Notes under the pieces: model-generated | Seen by the model: the letters and a program-made list of their open reading frames with translations, nothing else | Databases searched by the model: none | Told to the model about the DNA's origin: nothing | Part shown: positions 1 through 6,360 of the stretch, piece after piece | Layout: each line of letters starts with the position of its first letter | Numbering within the stretch: position 1 is the stretch's first letter | Made by a program: the position numbers and the translations under genes | Source of the DNA: Pseudomonadota bacterium | GTDB lineage: Bacteria; Pseudomonadota; Alphaproteobacteria; Acetobacterales; Acetobacteraceae | Length of the DNA: 9,624 bases | Assembly: GCA_021808055.1 (NCBI GenBank) | Contig: JAKBCH010000064.1 | Span: 1 to 9,624, forward strand | Direction: 5' to 3'

Positions 1-1
1 C

Positions 2-658
2 CTGCGCGGCACCATGGAAGAAATGCTCGCCCGCATTCAGGCTGGCGCGCAGAAGGAAGTCGCGGTCGTCGTCAAGGCGGATGTGCAAGGCTCCGCCGAA
101 GCCATCGGCGTGGTGCTGGGCAAGCTCGGCAACGAGGAAGTGCGGGTGCGCGTTATCTATTCCGGGGTCGGCCAGATCACCGAGAGCGATGTGCAGCTCG
201 CCAAGGCGTCTGATGGTCTCATCATCGCCTTCAATGTCCGCGCCAATGTGCAGGCCCGCGAGCTTTCCAACCGCGAGGCGGTGGATATCCGCTACTACTC
301 GATCATCTACGAGGTCAGCGATGACATCGAGAAGCTGGTCAAGGGTAAGCTCGCCCCTGTGCACCGCGAGAAATTCCTCGGCTATGCGGAAATCCGCCAG
401 GTGTTCAACATCACCAAAACCGGCAAGGTCGCGGGCTGCTACATCACCGAAGGCGTGGTCAAGCGCGGCTGCGGCGTGCGCCTGCTGCGCGACAACGTGG
501 TCATTCACCAGGGCGAGCTTTCGCAGCTCAAGCGGTTCAAGGACGATGTGAAGGAAGTGGCACGCGGCTATGAATGCGGTCTCTCTTTCGCGGGCTTCCA
601 GGATCTGCGCGAGGGCGATGTGGTGGAGTGCTATGAAACCGAAATCGTCGCGGCCTGA
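2..658 (+). CDS. infB: Translation initiation factor IF-2, C-terminal part (5' end outside window)
   Basis: This is the last 218 codons of IF-2, the GTPase that brings initiator fMet-tRNA to the 30S subunit and promotes subunit joining. The reading frame is open from the first bases, so the G domain lies upstream of the window. The visible part covers the C1 domain (roughly residues 10-110, with VVVKADVQGSAEAI, YSGVGQITESDV and IIAFNVRAN) and the C2 beta-barrel (roughly residues 120-215, with GYAEIRQVF, GKVAGCYITEGVVKRG and LSFAGFQDLREGDVVE). C2 is the fMet-tRNA binding domain in the family. The Met codon at 14 is internal, not a start. The gene ends at TGA 656-658 and overlaps the proposed rbfA start, as expected for the conserved nusA-infB-rbfA cluster. 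Identification is very secure. Confidence 0.97.
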   Translation: MRGTMEEMLARIQAGAQKEVAVVVKADVQGSAEAIGVVLGKLGNEEVRVRVIYSGVGQITESDVQLAKASDGLIIAFNVRANVQARELSNREAVDIRYYSIIYEVSDDIEKLVKGKLAPVHREKFLGYAEIRQVFNITKTGKVAGCYITEGVVKRGCGVRLLRDNVVIHQGELSQLKRFKDDVKEVARGYECGLSFAGFQDLREGDVVECYETEIVAA

Positions 659-1049
659 TGCCGGACACGGCGCTGGCCCCAGCCAGCGTCAGCTCCGGGT
701 GGGTGAGGAAATCCGGCACGTCCTCTCAGACGTGATGCTGCGTACCGAGTTTCACGACCCGGAACTCGCCCGCGCACATATCACCATCTCTGAAGTCCGC
801 ATGTCGCCGGACCTTAAACACGCCTTGGTATTCGCGAGCGTGCTGGGCCAGCAGGACATCCGGCCGCTGCTGCCCGCCCTCAAGCGCGTCTGCCCGTTTT
901 TGCGCGCGCAAATCGCACCGCGTTTGGGCCTGCGCATAACGCCAGAGCTGAAATTCGTGGCTGACGAGGCGCTGGACGAGGCAACCAGGATCAACAAACT
1001 CCTGCACAGCCCGGAAGTGGCGCGGGACCTTGACGGCAAGCAGGACTGA
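633..1049 (+). CDS. rbfA: 30S ribosome-binding factor A
   Basis: RbfA is a small KH-like protein that binds immature 30S subunits near the 5' end of 16S rRNA and is needed for late maturation and cold adaptation. The 138-residue product fits the family length. Family landmarks are SQRQLRVGEEIRHVL (17-31), ITISEVRMSPDLKHALVF (50-67), the helix RAQIAPRLGLRITPEL (91-106) and FVADEALDEATRINKLL (108-124). The frame is open further upstream, but those codons lie inside infB and give a non-RbfA sequence. I chose ATG 633 because GGAG (625-628) lies just upstream and the N-terminus then fits the family. This makes a 26-bp overlap with infB, implying translational coupling. ATG 618 is a less likely alternative. 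The following gene is a Sua5 homologue rather than truB, the usual next gene. Confidence 0.93.
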   Translation: MKPKSSRPDAGHGAGPSQRQLRVGEEIRHVLSDVMLRTEFHDPELARAHITISEVRMSPDLKHALVFASVLGQQDIRPLLPALKRVCPFLRAQIAPRLGLRITPELKFVADEALDEATRINKLLHSPEVARDLDGKQD

Positions 1050-2010
1050 CAACCCGGAGCCAACCAGGCTGATCACCAGCCCGGATGCCGCGGCGGAGTT
1101 GCTGCGCGCCGGAAAGCTGGTGGCCTTTGGCACTGAGACGGTCTACGGCCTGGGGGCGGATGCCACCAACGCACAAGCCGTCGCCGCCATTTACGAAGCC
1201 AAGGGCAGGCCGAGCTTCAACCCGCTTATCTGCCATTTTGCCTCAGGCGAAGCGGCTTTCGTGCATGTGCAGCCCAATGCCATCGCGGAAACACTCGCAG
1301 CGGCCTTCTGGCCCGGCCCGCTTACATTGGTGCTGCCGCGCCGTGCATCCTCGCCGGTTTCGCAACTGGCGGCGGCGGGGCTGCCAACGCTTGCCGTGCG
1401 CGTGCCCGCCCACCCCGTGGCGCAAGAGCTGCTGAGGCTGGCCAACACCCCCATCGCCGCCCCATCCGCCAATCGCTCTGGCCGCATCTCCCCCACCAGC
1501 GCGTCACATGTCATGGCGTCACTCGGCGGGCGCATTGCTGCCATACTGGAATCCGGCCCCTGCGAGACGGGGCTGGAATCAACGGTGCTGGACCTTTCCG
1601 GCGAAGCCCCCGTGCTGCTGCGCCCAGGCTTCGTCACGCGGGAAAGTCTGGAAGCCAAAATTGGCCCGCTTGCCAGCCCCTCTGCGCTTGGCAATGCGCC
1701 CGTGGCACCGGGAATGCTCGCCTCGCATTATGCGCCAAACCTGCCCGTGCGGCTTAACGCCACCGCGCCTTTGCCGCATGAAGCTTTTCTTGCCTTTGGC
1801 CCCGCTCCAGCGGGCGCGCTGGTGTTTCAGCTTTCTGAAACGCAAAATCTGGCGCAAGCCGCCGCCAATCTGTTCCAGGCGCTGCATTGGCTTGATGACC
1901 ACGCCACGCGCCAGGGCCTTGCCGCCATCGCCGCCGCGCCCATTCCCGCTTTGGGTATCGGCATTGCCATAAACGACCGGCTTTCCCGCGCCGCCGCCCC
2001 ACGTGGCTGA
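1030..2010 (+). CDS. L-threonylcarbamoyladenylate synthase (Sua5/YwlC/TsaC family)
   Basis: The enzyme makes threonylcarbamoyl-AMP from threonine, bicarbonate and ATP, the first step of t6A37 modification of ANN-decoding tRNAs in the cytosol. The YrdC domain covers about residues 15-205: TETVYGLGADATN (35-47), KGRPSFNPL (58-66), WPGPLTLVL (94-102), APSANRSGRISPTS (144-157), GLESTVLD (181-188) and LLRPG (196-200). The linker motif SHYAP (232-236) and a C-terminal domain ending in GIGIAINDRLSRAA show the long Sua5 form, not the short TsaC form. The usual FPTETVYG motif reads FGTETVYG here. The start is uncertain. TTG 1030 overlaps rbfA by 20 bp. A rare CTG at 1069, preceded by GGAG (1056-1059), is possible and would remove 13 non-conserved residues. 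Gene order suggests co-transcription with infB-rbfA. Confidence 0.93.
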   Translation: MTASRTDNPEPTRLITSPDAAAELLRAGKLVAFGTETVYGLGADATNAQAVAAIYEAKGRPSFNPLICHFASGEAAFVHVQPNAIAETLAAAFWPGPLTLVLPRRASSPVSQLAAAGLPTLAVRVPAHPVAQELLRLANTPIAAPSANRSGRISPTSASHVMASLGGRIAAILESGPCETGLESTVLDLSGEAPVLLRPGFVTRESLEAKIGPLASPSALGNAPVAPGMLASHYAPNLPVRLNATAPLPHEAFLAFGPAPAGALVFQLSETQNLAQAAANLFQALHWLDDHATRQGLAAIAAAPIPALGIGIAINDRLSRAAAPRG

Positions 2011-2017
2011 GCCTTTT

Positions 2018-2042
2018 TGGCAAAGCCCTTTCAGCTTTGTCA
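2018..2042 (+). terminator. Hairpin just after the Sua5 gene, possible weak terminator
   Basis: TGGCAAAGC (2018-2026) and GCTTTGTCA (2034-2042) can form a nine-pair stem with one G-U pair and a seven-base loop. It begins eight bases after the stop codon. There is no T-run after it, so it is not a classical intrinsic terminator. It may mark a 3' end, or mean nothing. Confidence 0.3.
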
Positions 2043-2146
2043 CACACCAGATGGTATGCCGCGTCGGCCTGTTGGCGTATTTCATCCGCAGGCTTCATCT
2101 TGCCGCCTCATTGCGGGCGTGGCACCTAAATACAAAACGATTGGAT

Positions 2147-2152
2147 AGGAGG
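2147..2152 (+). promoter_or_regulatory. Strong ribosome binding site of galU
   Basis: A perfect AGGAGG lies 8 bases before TTG 2161 and 11 bases before GTG 2164. The spacing favours TTG as the first codon, but GTG cannot be excluded; the two differ by one residue. The AT-richer stretch just upstream (about 2126-2146) could hold the galU promoter, but I see no convincing -35/-10 pair. Confidence 0.7.
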
Positions 2153-2160
2153 AACTCTCT

Positions 2161-3036
2161 TTGGTGAAACCCTTGCGCAAGGCCGTGCTCCCCGTTGCTG
2201 GCCTCGGTACGCGCTTTCTGCCCGCCACCAAGGCCATGCCGAAAGAGATGCTCCCCGTCGTCGACAAACCTTTGATCCAGTACGCGGTGGATGAAGCCCG
2301 CGCCGCCGGCATCGACCAATTCTGCATGGTCACAGGCCGCGGCAAAACCGCGCTCATCGACCATTTCGATATCGCCTTCGAGCTGGAAGCCACTCTGGCG
2401 GAACGCAACAAGCGAGAGGCGCTGGATCTGCTGCGCGAGGAGGCCATGCCACCCGGCGCCATCACCACCGTGCGCCAGCAAGTGCCGCTCGGCCTTGGCC
2501 ATGCCATCTGGTGCGCCCGCACTTTCATTGGCGACGACCCCTTCGCCATCCTACTGCCGGATGATCTGGTGCTGAGCAAAACCCCCTGCACCCAGCAATT
2601 GGTGAATGTGTATAACGAGACCGGCGGCAATGTCGTCGCCATTTCCGAAGTGCCGCGCGAACAAACCAACCGCTACGGCATCCTCAAAACCGGCAAAATC
2701 GATGGCGATCTGGTGGAGGTCACCGGCATGGTGGAGAAGCCAAAGCCGGAGGACGCACCCTCCAACCTTTCCATCATCGGCCGCTACGTGATGCTGCCTG
2801 AGGTCATCACCTATCTTTCCCGCATGGAAGCCGGTGCTGGCAACGAGGTGCAGCTCACTGATGCCATGGCCAAAATGATCGGTGAAAAACCCTTCCATGG
2901 CCTGAAATTCGAAGGCCAGCGGTTTGATTGCGGCGACAAAATCGGGTTCCTGGAGGCACAAATCGCCTTCTCCCTCGCCCGGCCGGACCTCAGCCCCGCC
3001 GTGCGTGAATTTCTGAAGAAATACGTCAACGCGTAA
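2161..3036 (+). CDS. galU: UTP-glucose-1-phosphate uridylyltransferase
   Basis: GalU converts glucose-1-phosphate and UTP to UDP-glucose, the precursor for exopolysaccharide, LPS sugars, cellulose and glycolipids. The 291-residue protein has the usual length. The nucleotide-binding signature GLGTRFLPATKAMPKEMLP (14-32) is intact. So are VVDKPLIQYAV (33-43), LGHAIWCAR (112-120), LLPDDLV (131-137), the VEKP motif (191-194), GRYVMLPEV (207-215) and NEVQLTDAM (228-236). The rare start TTG 2161 is supported by AGGAGG at 2147-2152, with GTG 2164 as alternative. The downstream hexose-phosphate mutase is only 22 bp away and supplies the substrate, so the two form a UDP-glucose module and probably one transcript. 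Confidence 0.96.
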   Translation: MVKPLRKAVLPVAGLGTRFLPATKAMPKEMLPVVDKPLIQYAVDEARAAGIDQFCMVTGRGKTALIDHFDIAFELEATLAERNKREALDLLREEAMPPGAITTVRQQVPLGLGHAIWCARTFIGDDPFAILLPDDLVLSKTPCTQQLVNVYNETGGNVVAISEVPREQTNRYGILKTGKIDGDLVEVTGMVEKPKPEDAPSNLSIIGRYVMLPEVITYLSRMEAGAGNEVQLTDAMAKMIGEKPFHGLKFEGQRFDCGDKIGFLEAQIAFSLARPDLSPAVREFLKKYVNA

Positions 3037-3058
3037 CCCTGATTTCCGAGAAGAATCG

Positions 3059-4465
3059 ATGAGTTTTTCACATAAATTTCCCGCCAGCTCCTTACGCGAA
3101 TACGATATTCGCGGCATTGTCGGCGAAACCTTGAACGAGGCGGATGCCTTCGCCATTGGCCGCATGTTCGGCTCCATCGTCGCCGAGGCTGGCGGCAAAA
3201 AAGTCGTCGCCGGGCGCGATGGCCGCCTCTCCTCACCCTCCCTTTCCAAGGCGCTCATCGAAGGGCTGATCGCCTCTGGCATGGAGGTGGTGGATGTTGG
3301 CCAGGGGCCGACGCCGATGCTCTATTACGCCTCCTTTACCGAGCCCGCCGATGGCGCGGTGATGGTAACGGGCAGCCACAACCCGGCGAATTATAACGGT
3401 TTTAAAATGATGCTGAAGAACAAGCCGTTCTTCGGCGCGCAGATTCAAGACCTCGGCACCCGCGCGGCCAAAGGCCAGGTGGTGCCCGAGGCCAAGGGCA
3501 GCGTGAGCGGGAGGGACATCTCCGATGCCTATATCGCCCGCCTGCTGAAAGACTGGGACGGCACGCGCGAGCTCAAAATCGTCTGGGATAACGGCAACGG
3601 TGCCGCGGGTGATGTGCTGCGCAAGCTGGCCGCCAAGCTGCCCGGCAAGCATAAGCTGCTTTTCGCCGAGGTGGACGGCGCCTTCCCCAACCATCACCCG
3701 GACCCGACCGTGCCGAAGAACCTGGAAGCCCTGATTGAAGCCGTGAAGAAGGAAGGCGCTGACGTGGGCGTCGCTTTCGATGGTGACGCTGACCGGATCG
3801 GCCTGGTGGACAATGAAGGCCATATCCTGTTCGGCGACCAGTTTCTGGTGCTCATGGCGCGTGACGTGCTGAAAGCCCATCCCGGTGGCACCATCATCGC
3901 CGATGTAAAAGCCAGCCAGGTGCTGTTCGACGAAGTGGCGAAGGCGGGCGGCAAACCGCTGATGTGGAAAACCGGCCATTCGCTTATCAAATCCAAAATG
4001 GCCGAAACCAAAGCCCCGCTGGCGGGGGAAATGTCCGGCCATATTTTCTATAACGACAAATGGTACGGGTTCGACGACGCGCTTTACGCCGCCGTGCGCG
4101 TGCTGGGCGTCATCGCCCGCATGGATGAAACCGTGGGCGAATTCCGCGCCGGGCTGCCGCAAGTGCTCAACACGCCGGAATTGCGGTTCGATTGCCCGGA
4201 CGAACGCAAATTCGCCGTGGTGGCGGAAGTGGCAGAGCGGCTGAAGGAAAGCGGCGCAAAAGTATCCGACACCGACGGCGTGCGCGTGAACACAGAGGAT
4301 GGCTGGTGGTTGCTGCGCGCTTCTAACACCCAGGCGGTGCTGGTGGCGCGGGCTGAAGCCAGCTCCGGGGCTGGGCTTTCGCGGCTCAAATCCGCCCTGG
4401 CGGCACAGCTCTCCGCCTCGGGCCTGGCACCGGATTTCTCAGCCCCGCCCTCCGCCGGGCATTAA
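3059..4465 (+). CDS. Phosphoglucomutase/phosphomannomutase (alpha-D-phosphohexomutase, AlgC/ManB type)
   Basis: The enzyme interconverts hexose-6-phosphate and hexose-1-phosphate through a phosphoserine. The 468-residue product has the four-domain layout of bacterial PMM/PGM. The active-site loop TGSHNPANYNGFK has the phosphorylated serine at position 106. The Mg-binding loop DGDADR is at 241-246, the sugar-recognition loop GEMSGHIF at 323-330 and the phosphate-binding loop RASNTQ at 420-425. The N-terminal REYDIRG is also typical. ATG 3059 has GAGAAG (3048-3053) upstream. The gene lies 22 bp after galU, which points to glucose-1-phosphate supply, but the family often accepts mannose too, so glucose versus mannose preference cannot be decided from sequence. 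The last ten or so residues are Pro/Ala-rich and not conserved. It converges with the COQ9-family gene. Confidence 0.94.
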   Translation: MSFSHKFPASSLREYDIRGIVGETLNEADAFAIGRMFGSIVAEAGGKKVVAGRDGRLSSPSLSKALIEGLIASGMEVVDVGQGPTPMLYYASFTEPADGAVMVTGSHNPANYNGFKMMLKNKPFFGAQIQDLGTRAAKGQVVPEAKGSVSGRDISDAYIARLLKDWDGTRELKIVWDNGNGAAGDVLRKLAAKLPGKHKLLFAEVDGAFPNHHPDPTVPKNLEALIEAVKKEGADVGVAFDGDADRIGLVDNEGHILFGDQFLVLMARDVLKAHPGGTIIADVKASQVLFDEVAKAGGKPLMWKTGHSLIKSKMAETKAPLAGEMSGHIFYNDKWYGFDDALYAAVRVLGVIARMDETVGEFRAGLPQVLNTPELRFDCPDERKFAVVAEVAERLKESGAKVSDTDGVRVNTEDGWWLLRASNTQAVLVARAEASSGAGLSRLKSALAAQLSASGLAPDFSAPPSAGH

Positions 4466-4474
4466 GACAAGAAC

Positions 4475-4508
4475 CCCGCCCTTTCATATCATGCTTAGAA
4501 AGGGCGGG
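4475..4508. terminator. Hairpin at the convergent ends of the mutase and COQ9 genes
   Basis: CCCGCCCTTTC (4475-4485) and GAAAGGGCGGG (4498-4508) form a perfect 11-bp stem with a 12-base loop. On the - strand it is followed by a T-rich tail (TTCTTGTCTT), so it suits the COQ9 transcript best; on the + strand no T-run follows. The inner part of the structure contains the COQ9 stop codon (4484-4486) and the right arm encodes its last residues, so coding and termination signals overlap. It probably serves both convergent units. Confidence 0.7.
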
Positions 4509-5080
4509 CGCGGCAGCTTTGCCTTCAGCTTGCCAAAGCGCGCCACCCCGGCCAGCCGCCGATCCAGAAATGCCAGCGTATTCTCTGAGTCCATCGAGCT
4601 GTCGCTCAGCCAGTGAAACAGCGTGGCACCAAGCACCGCACCCAAAATGGCGCGTTTGCTGTACCAGGACATGTCCGCACTCTTATCCTCCGCCGCGAAC
4701 CACGTTGCATCCGCCATGCGGGCGATGATCTTCGCCAACCGCGGCGCATTGCCGGGCAGCACCAGCCACGCCATGGCGCGGCGCACGGCCTCTTTCTCGC
4801 CGCTCATCAGCTCCAGCCGAGCCGCCACCGCCGCCCGCACCCGCTTGGTAAGGCCCATATCAGCCATCTGGCCGCGCTGGGTAGCAATCATTCGCTCATC
4901 ACCAAGCTCGAAATAAGCGGCAATCATCTCTGGCCTGCCGCCGGGAAAAGCCAGCGCCGCCTCCTCAGGGTTCCGCCCCAGCCCGGCAAGCGCCGTATGC
5001 AGGGCTTTCACCGTCCAGCCGTCAAACGCTGCATTCTGCGCCAGCGCGTCGATCAGCGCGGCTTTCTCGTCATCGATCAT
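4484..5080 (-). CDS. COQ9-family ubiquinone biosynthesis protein (the family also known as rpsU-divergently transcribed protein)
   Basis: COQ9 proteins have a TetR-like helical fold, bind isoprenoid lipids and, in mitochondria, deliver ubiquinone precursors to the hydroxylase COQ7. The bacterial role is thought to be similar but is less well tested. Family-like features in the 198 residues are DGWTVKALHTAL near the N-terminus, VRAAVAARLELM in the middle, and WLVLPGNAPRLAKIIARMADATWF and SADMSWYSKRAILGAVLGATLFHWLSD in the second half, with a final helix that may be lipid-facing. ATG 5080 is preferred because AGGAG (5093-5089) lies 8 bases upstream; GTG 5083 would add one residue. The ATG shares one base with the def stop, indicating coupling. 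The family is known for sitting near rpsU, and rpsU is indeed close by, separated here by def. Confidence 0.87.
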   Translation of the reverse strand: MIDDEKAALIDALAQNAAFDGWTVKALHTALAGLGRNPEEAALAFPGGRPEMIAAYFELGDERMIATQRGQMADMGLTKRVRAAVAARLELMSGEKEAVRRAMAWLVLPGNAPRLAKIIARMADATWFAAEDKSADMSWYSKRAILGAVLGATLFHWLSDSSMDSENTLAFLDRRLAGVARFGKLKAKLPRPPFLSMI

Positions 5081-5610
5081 CACAAAAGCTCCTGACCATA
5101 GCGATCCAGCTCTTCATTATAGCCAAACAACCGGAAATCCTCCATCCGCATCGGGTAGAGCACGCCATCCAGATGGTCCGTCTCATGTTGCACCACCCGT
5201 GCCGCGAAACCTGAGAGTACCTCATCAAAGGCCCGGCCCTGCTCATCCAGCCCGGTAAGCCGGATCTCGTTCCAGCGCGGCACAGCGGCGCGCAGGCCAG
5301 GAATGGAAAGGCAGCCTTCCCAGCCGAGCACCCGGCCCGCCTCCTCAACCGGCGTCACCACCGGATTTATCACCGCCCGCAAGCCAATTCCGCCACCGTC
5401 ATCGGCCCGGCTGGCGGGCACATGAAACACAAACAACCTGAGCGGCACATGCACCTGAGGGGCGGCCAGCCCCACCCCGCCGGCATCCGCCATCGTCTCC
5501 GCCATGGCGCTGATCAGCGTTTTGATTTCAGGGGTGGTGGCATCCTCAATCTCCGCCGCGCGGGCGAGCAATACCGGGTGGCCCATGCGGGCAATTTTCA
5601 GGATCGACAT
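5080..5610 (-). CDS. def: Peptide deformylase
   Basis: Def removes the formyl group from N-terminal formyl-methionine of nascent proteins at the ribosome exit. The 176-residue protein carries all three catalytic motifs: GVGLAAPQ (45-52), EGCLS (98-102) and QHETDH (141-146). Cys100, His142 and His146 are the expected metal ligands and Glu143 the catalytic base. The N-terminal ILKIARMGHPVL is typical. It sits upstream of a COQ9-family gene and divergent from rpsU, not beside fmt as in the classical def-fmt pair. The genome may therefore carry a second def elsewhere, but that cannot be seen here. ATG 5610 gives the family N-terminus, with only a weak purine-rich site upstream. Promoter signals should lie in 5611-5700. 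Confidence 0.95.
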   Translation of the reverse strand: MSILKIARMGHPVLLARAAEIEDATTPEIKTLISAMAETMADAGGVGLAAPQVHVPLRLFVFHVPASRADDGGGIGLRAVINPVVTPVEEAGRVLGWEGCLSIPGLRAAVPRWNEIRLTGLDEQGRAFDEVLSGFAARVVQHETDHLDGVLYPMRMEDFRLFGYNEELDRYGQELL

Positions 5611-5639
5611 ATTTGCATGATTGCCCCAGCAGAAATGAT

Positions 5640-5667
5640 TTGGCGAGCGCAGGTTCTGTGCTATAGG
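5640..5667 (+). promoter_or_regulatory. Candidate sigma-70-type promoter for rpsU
   Basis: TTGGCG (5640-5645) and TATAGG (5662-5667), 16 bases apart, fit housekeeping -35 and -10 boxes. Transcription would begin near 5674 and leave a leader of about 80 bases before the rpsU start. The end of that leader is strikingly T-rich (5721-5740), and GGCCG (5666-5670) could pair with CGGCC (5689-5693). The promoter call is pattern matching only. Confidence 0.45.
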
Positions 5668-5753
5668 CCGCCCACAGTTCGCGGACTACGGCCCCAATTG
5701 GTCGTGCGCCGCGTTTGTCCGTTTTTTATTTTTTGTTTGGAGCATAAAGCCCA

Positions 5754-5957
5754 GTGCAAGTTCTCGTTCGTGACAACAATGTCGACCAGGCGCTGAAGGC
5801 GCTGAAGAAGAAGCTGCAGCGCGAGGGCGTGTTCCGCGAGATGAAGCTCCGCCGCCATTACGAAAAGCCCTCCGAGCGCCGCGCCCGCGAAGCCGCCGAG
5901 GCTGTTCGCCGCGCCCGCAAGATGGAGCGCAAGCGGATCGAGCGCGAGGGTTTCTAA
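5754..5957 (+). CDS. rpsU: 30S ribosomal protein S21
   Basis: S21 is a small basic protein of the 30S platform that helps base pairing between mRNA and the 3' end of 16S rRNA. The 67-residue sequence is unmistakable: [20 protein letters not shown] at the N-terminus, then [20 protein letters not shown], and a basic C-terminal helix ending [12 protein letters not shown]. The start codon is GTG, with GGAG (5739-5742) 11 bases upstream, a rather long spacing. The gene is a single unit, divergent from def and followed by two hairpins. The leader is unusually T-rich, unlike the surrounding DNA, which may keep the ribosome binding site unstructured (inference). Confidence 0.97.
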   Translation: MQVLVRDNNVDQALKALKKKLQREGVFREMKLRRHYEKPSERRAREAAEAVRRARKMERKRIEREGF

Positions 5958-5966
5958 ACCCTCTTT

Positions 5967-5982
5967 CCCGCTTTCGAGCGGG
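5967..5982 (+). terminator. First hairpin after rpsU
   Basis: CCCGCT (5967-5972) and AGCGGG (5977-5982) form a six-pair stem closed by a TTCG tetraloop, followed by TTTCGC. It starts ten bases after the rpsU stop. With the short stem and weak T-tract it is a modest terminator on its own, and a much stronger one follows. Confidence 0.55.
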
Positions 5983-6001
5983 TTTCGCTAAAATTTCGAT
6001 C

Positions 6002-6034
6002 AAGCCGCAATGCCCGGGCATTCGCGGCTTTTTT
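6002..6034 (+). terminator. Strong intrinsic terminator after rpsU
   Basis: AAGCCGC (6002-6008) pairs with GCGGCTT (6024-6030), and the interior AATGCC/GGCATT continues the stem with one bulged base. The stem runs directly into TTTTTT (6029-6034). This is a textbook rho-independent terminator for the rpsU transcript. It could also limit readthrough from the convergent small gene at 6065-6313, although the T-tract in that direction is poor. Confidence 0.85.
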
Positions 6035-6064
6035 GATGCCAGAGGGCCACCAGACCGGCTTTGC

Positions 6065-6313
6065 TCAGGCTTTCTGGATCACCAGCACATGGGTGCCATC
6101 CGGCTGTTCCAGCAAATCCAGCAGCTCATGTCCCTGGTCCGCCGCCGCGCGGGGCACATTTCGCAGCGGGTCCTCGCCCTTCAGCTTCACCAGCAGAACC
6201 TGCCCCGCCTGCATCGCATCCAGCGCCAGGCGGGTCCGCACATAGGTCATCGGGCAAATCTCGGCGGTAATGTCGATGGCTTTGTCATGGGTCGGCAACA
6301 GGCTTACCGGCAT
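6065..6313 (-). CDS. TusA/SirA-like small sulfur-carrier family protein
   Basis: The 82-residue product has the TusA fold pattern: a beta strand DITAEIC (14-20), the conserved CP dipeptide (Cys20-Pro21), a long helix VRTRLALDAMQAG (25-37), then LLVKLKGEDPLRNVPRAAADQGHELL and a final strand HVLVIQKA. In TusA the cysteine carries a persulfide for thio-modification of tRNA or sulfur trafficking. Here the motif is CPMT rather than the classical CPxP, a variant I associate with alphaproteobacterial members whose exact role is not established. A strong AAAGGAG (6325-6319) lies 5 bases before ATG 6313. It is divergent from the Fur-family gene across the palindrome-rich spacer and converges on rpsU. 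Family is secure; specific function is not. Confidence 0.85.
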   Translation of the reverse strand: MPVSLLPTHDKAIDITAEICPMTYVRTRLALDAMQAGQVLLVKLKGEDPLRNVPRAAADQGHELLDLLEQPDGTHVLVIQKA

Positions 6314-6322
6314 ATCTGCTCC

Positions 6323-6359
6323 TTTAGAGTCGGATGATTTTAAAGCGACCCGCTCTAAA
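6323..6359. repeat. Palindrome A between the TusA-like and Fur-family genes
   Basis: TTTAGAG (6323-6329) is an exact inverted copy of CTCTAAA (6353-6359). The interior also matches in part (CGG with CCG-like positions, and TTT with AAA at the centre), giving an imperfect 37-bp palindrome. It overlaps the ribosome binding site of the TusA-like gene by three bases, so a protein bound here or a folded leader could affect that gene. It may be an operator or a dispersed palindromic repeat. Confidence 0.5.
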
Positions 6360-6360
6360 A

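Noticed and set aside
2551..3282. Open frame on the - strand spanning galU and the mutase gene
   Set aside because: It runs antisense through two conserved genes, and its composition is that of a shadow frame.
3233..4162. Long open frame of 309 codons on the - strand inside the mutase gene
   Set aside because: It is a His/Gly-rich antisense shadow of a conserved enzyme in high-GC DNA, with no recognisable domain.
4613..5095. + strand open frame of 160 codons over the COQ9 gene
   Set aside because: The sequence is rich in Arg, His and Pro without any domain pattern, while the opposite strand carries a clear COQ9 protein with a good ribosome binding site.
6323..6359. Possible Irr iron-control element, since TTTAGA and TCTAAA halves are present
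   Set aside because: The known element has closely spaced TTTAGAA/TTCTAAA halves. Here the halves are TTTAGAG/CTCTAAA separated by 23 bases, so the match is only superficial.
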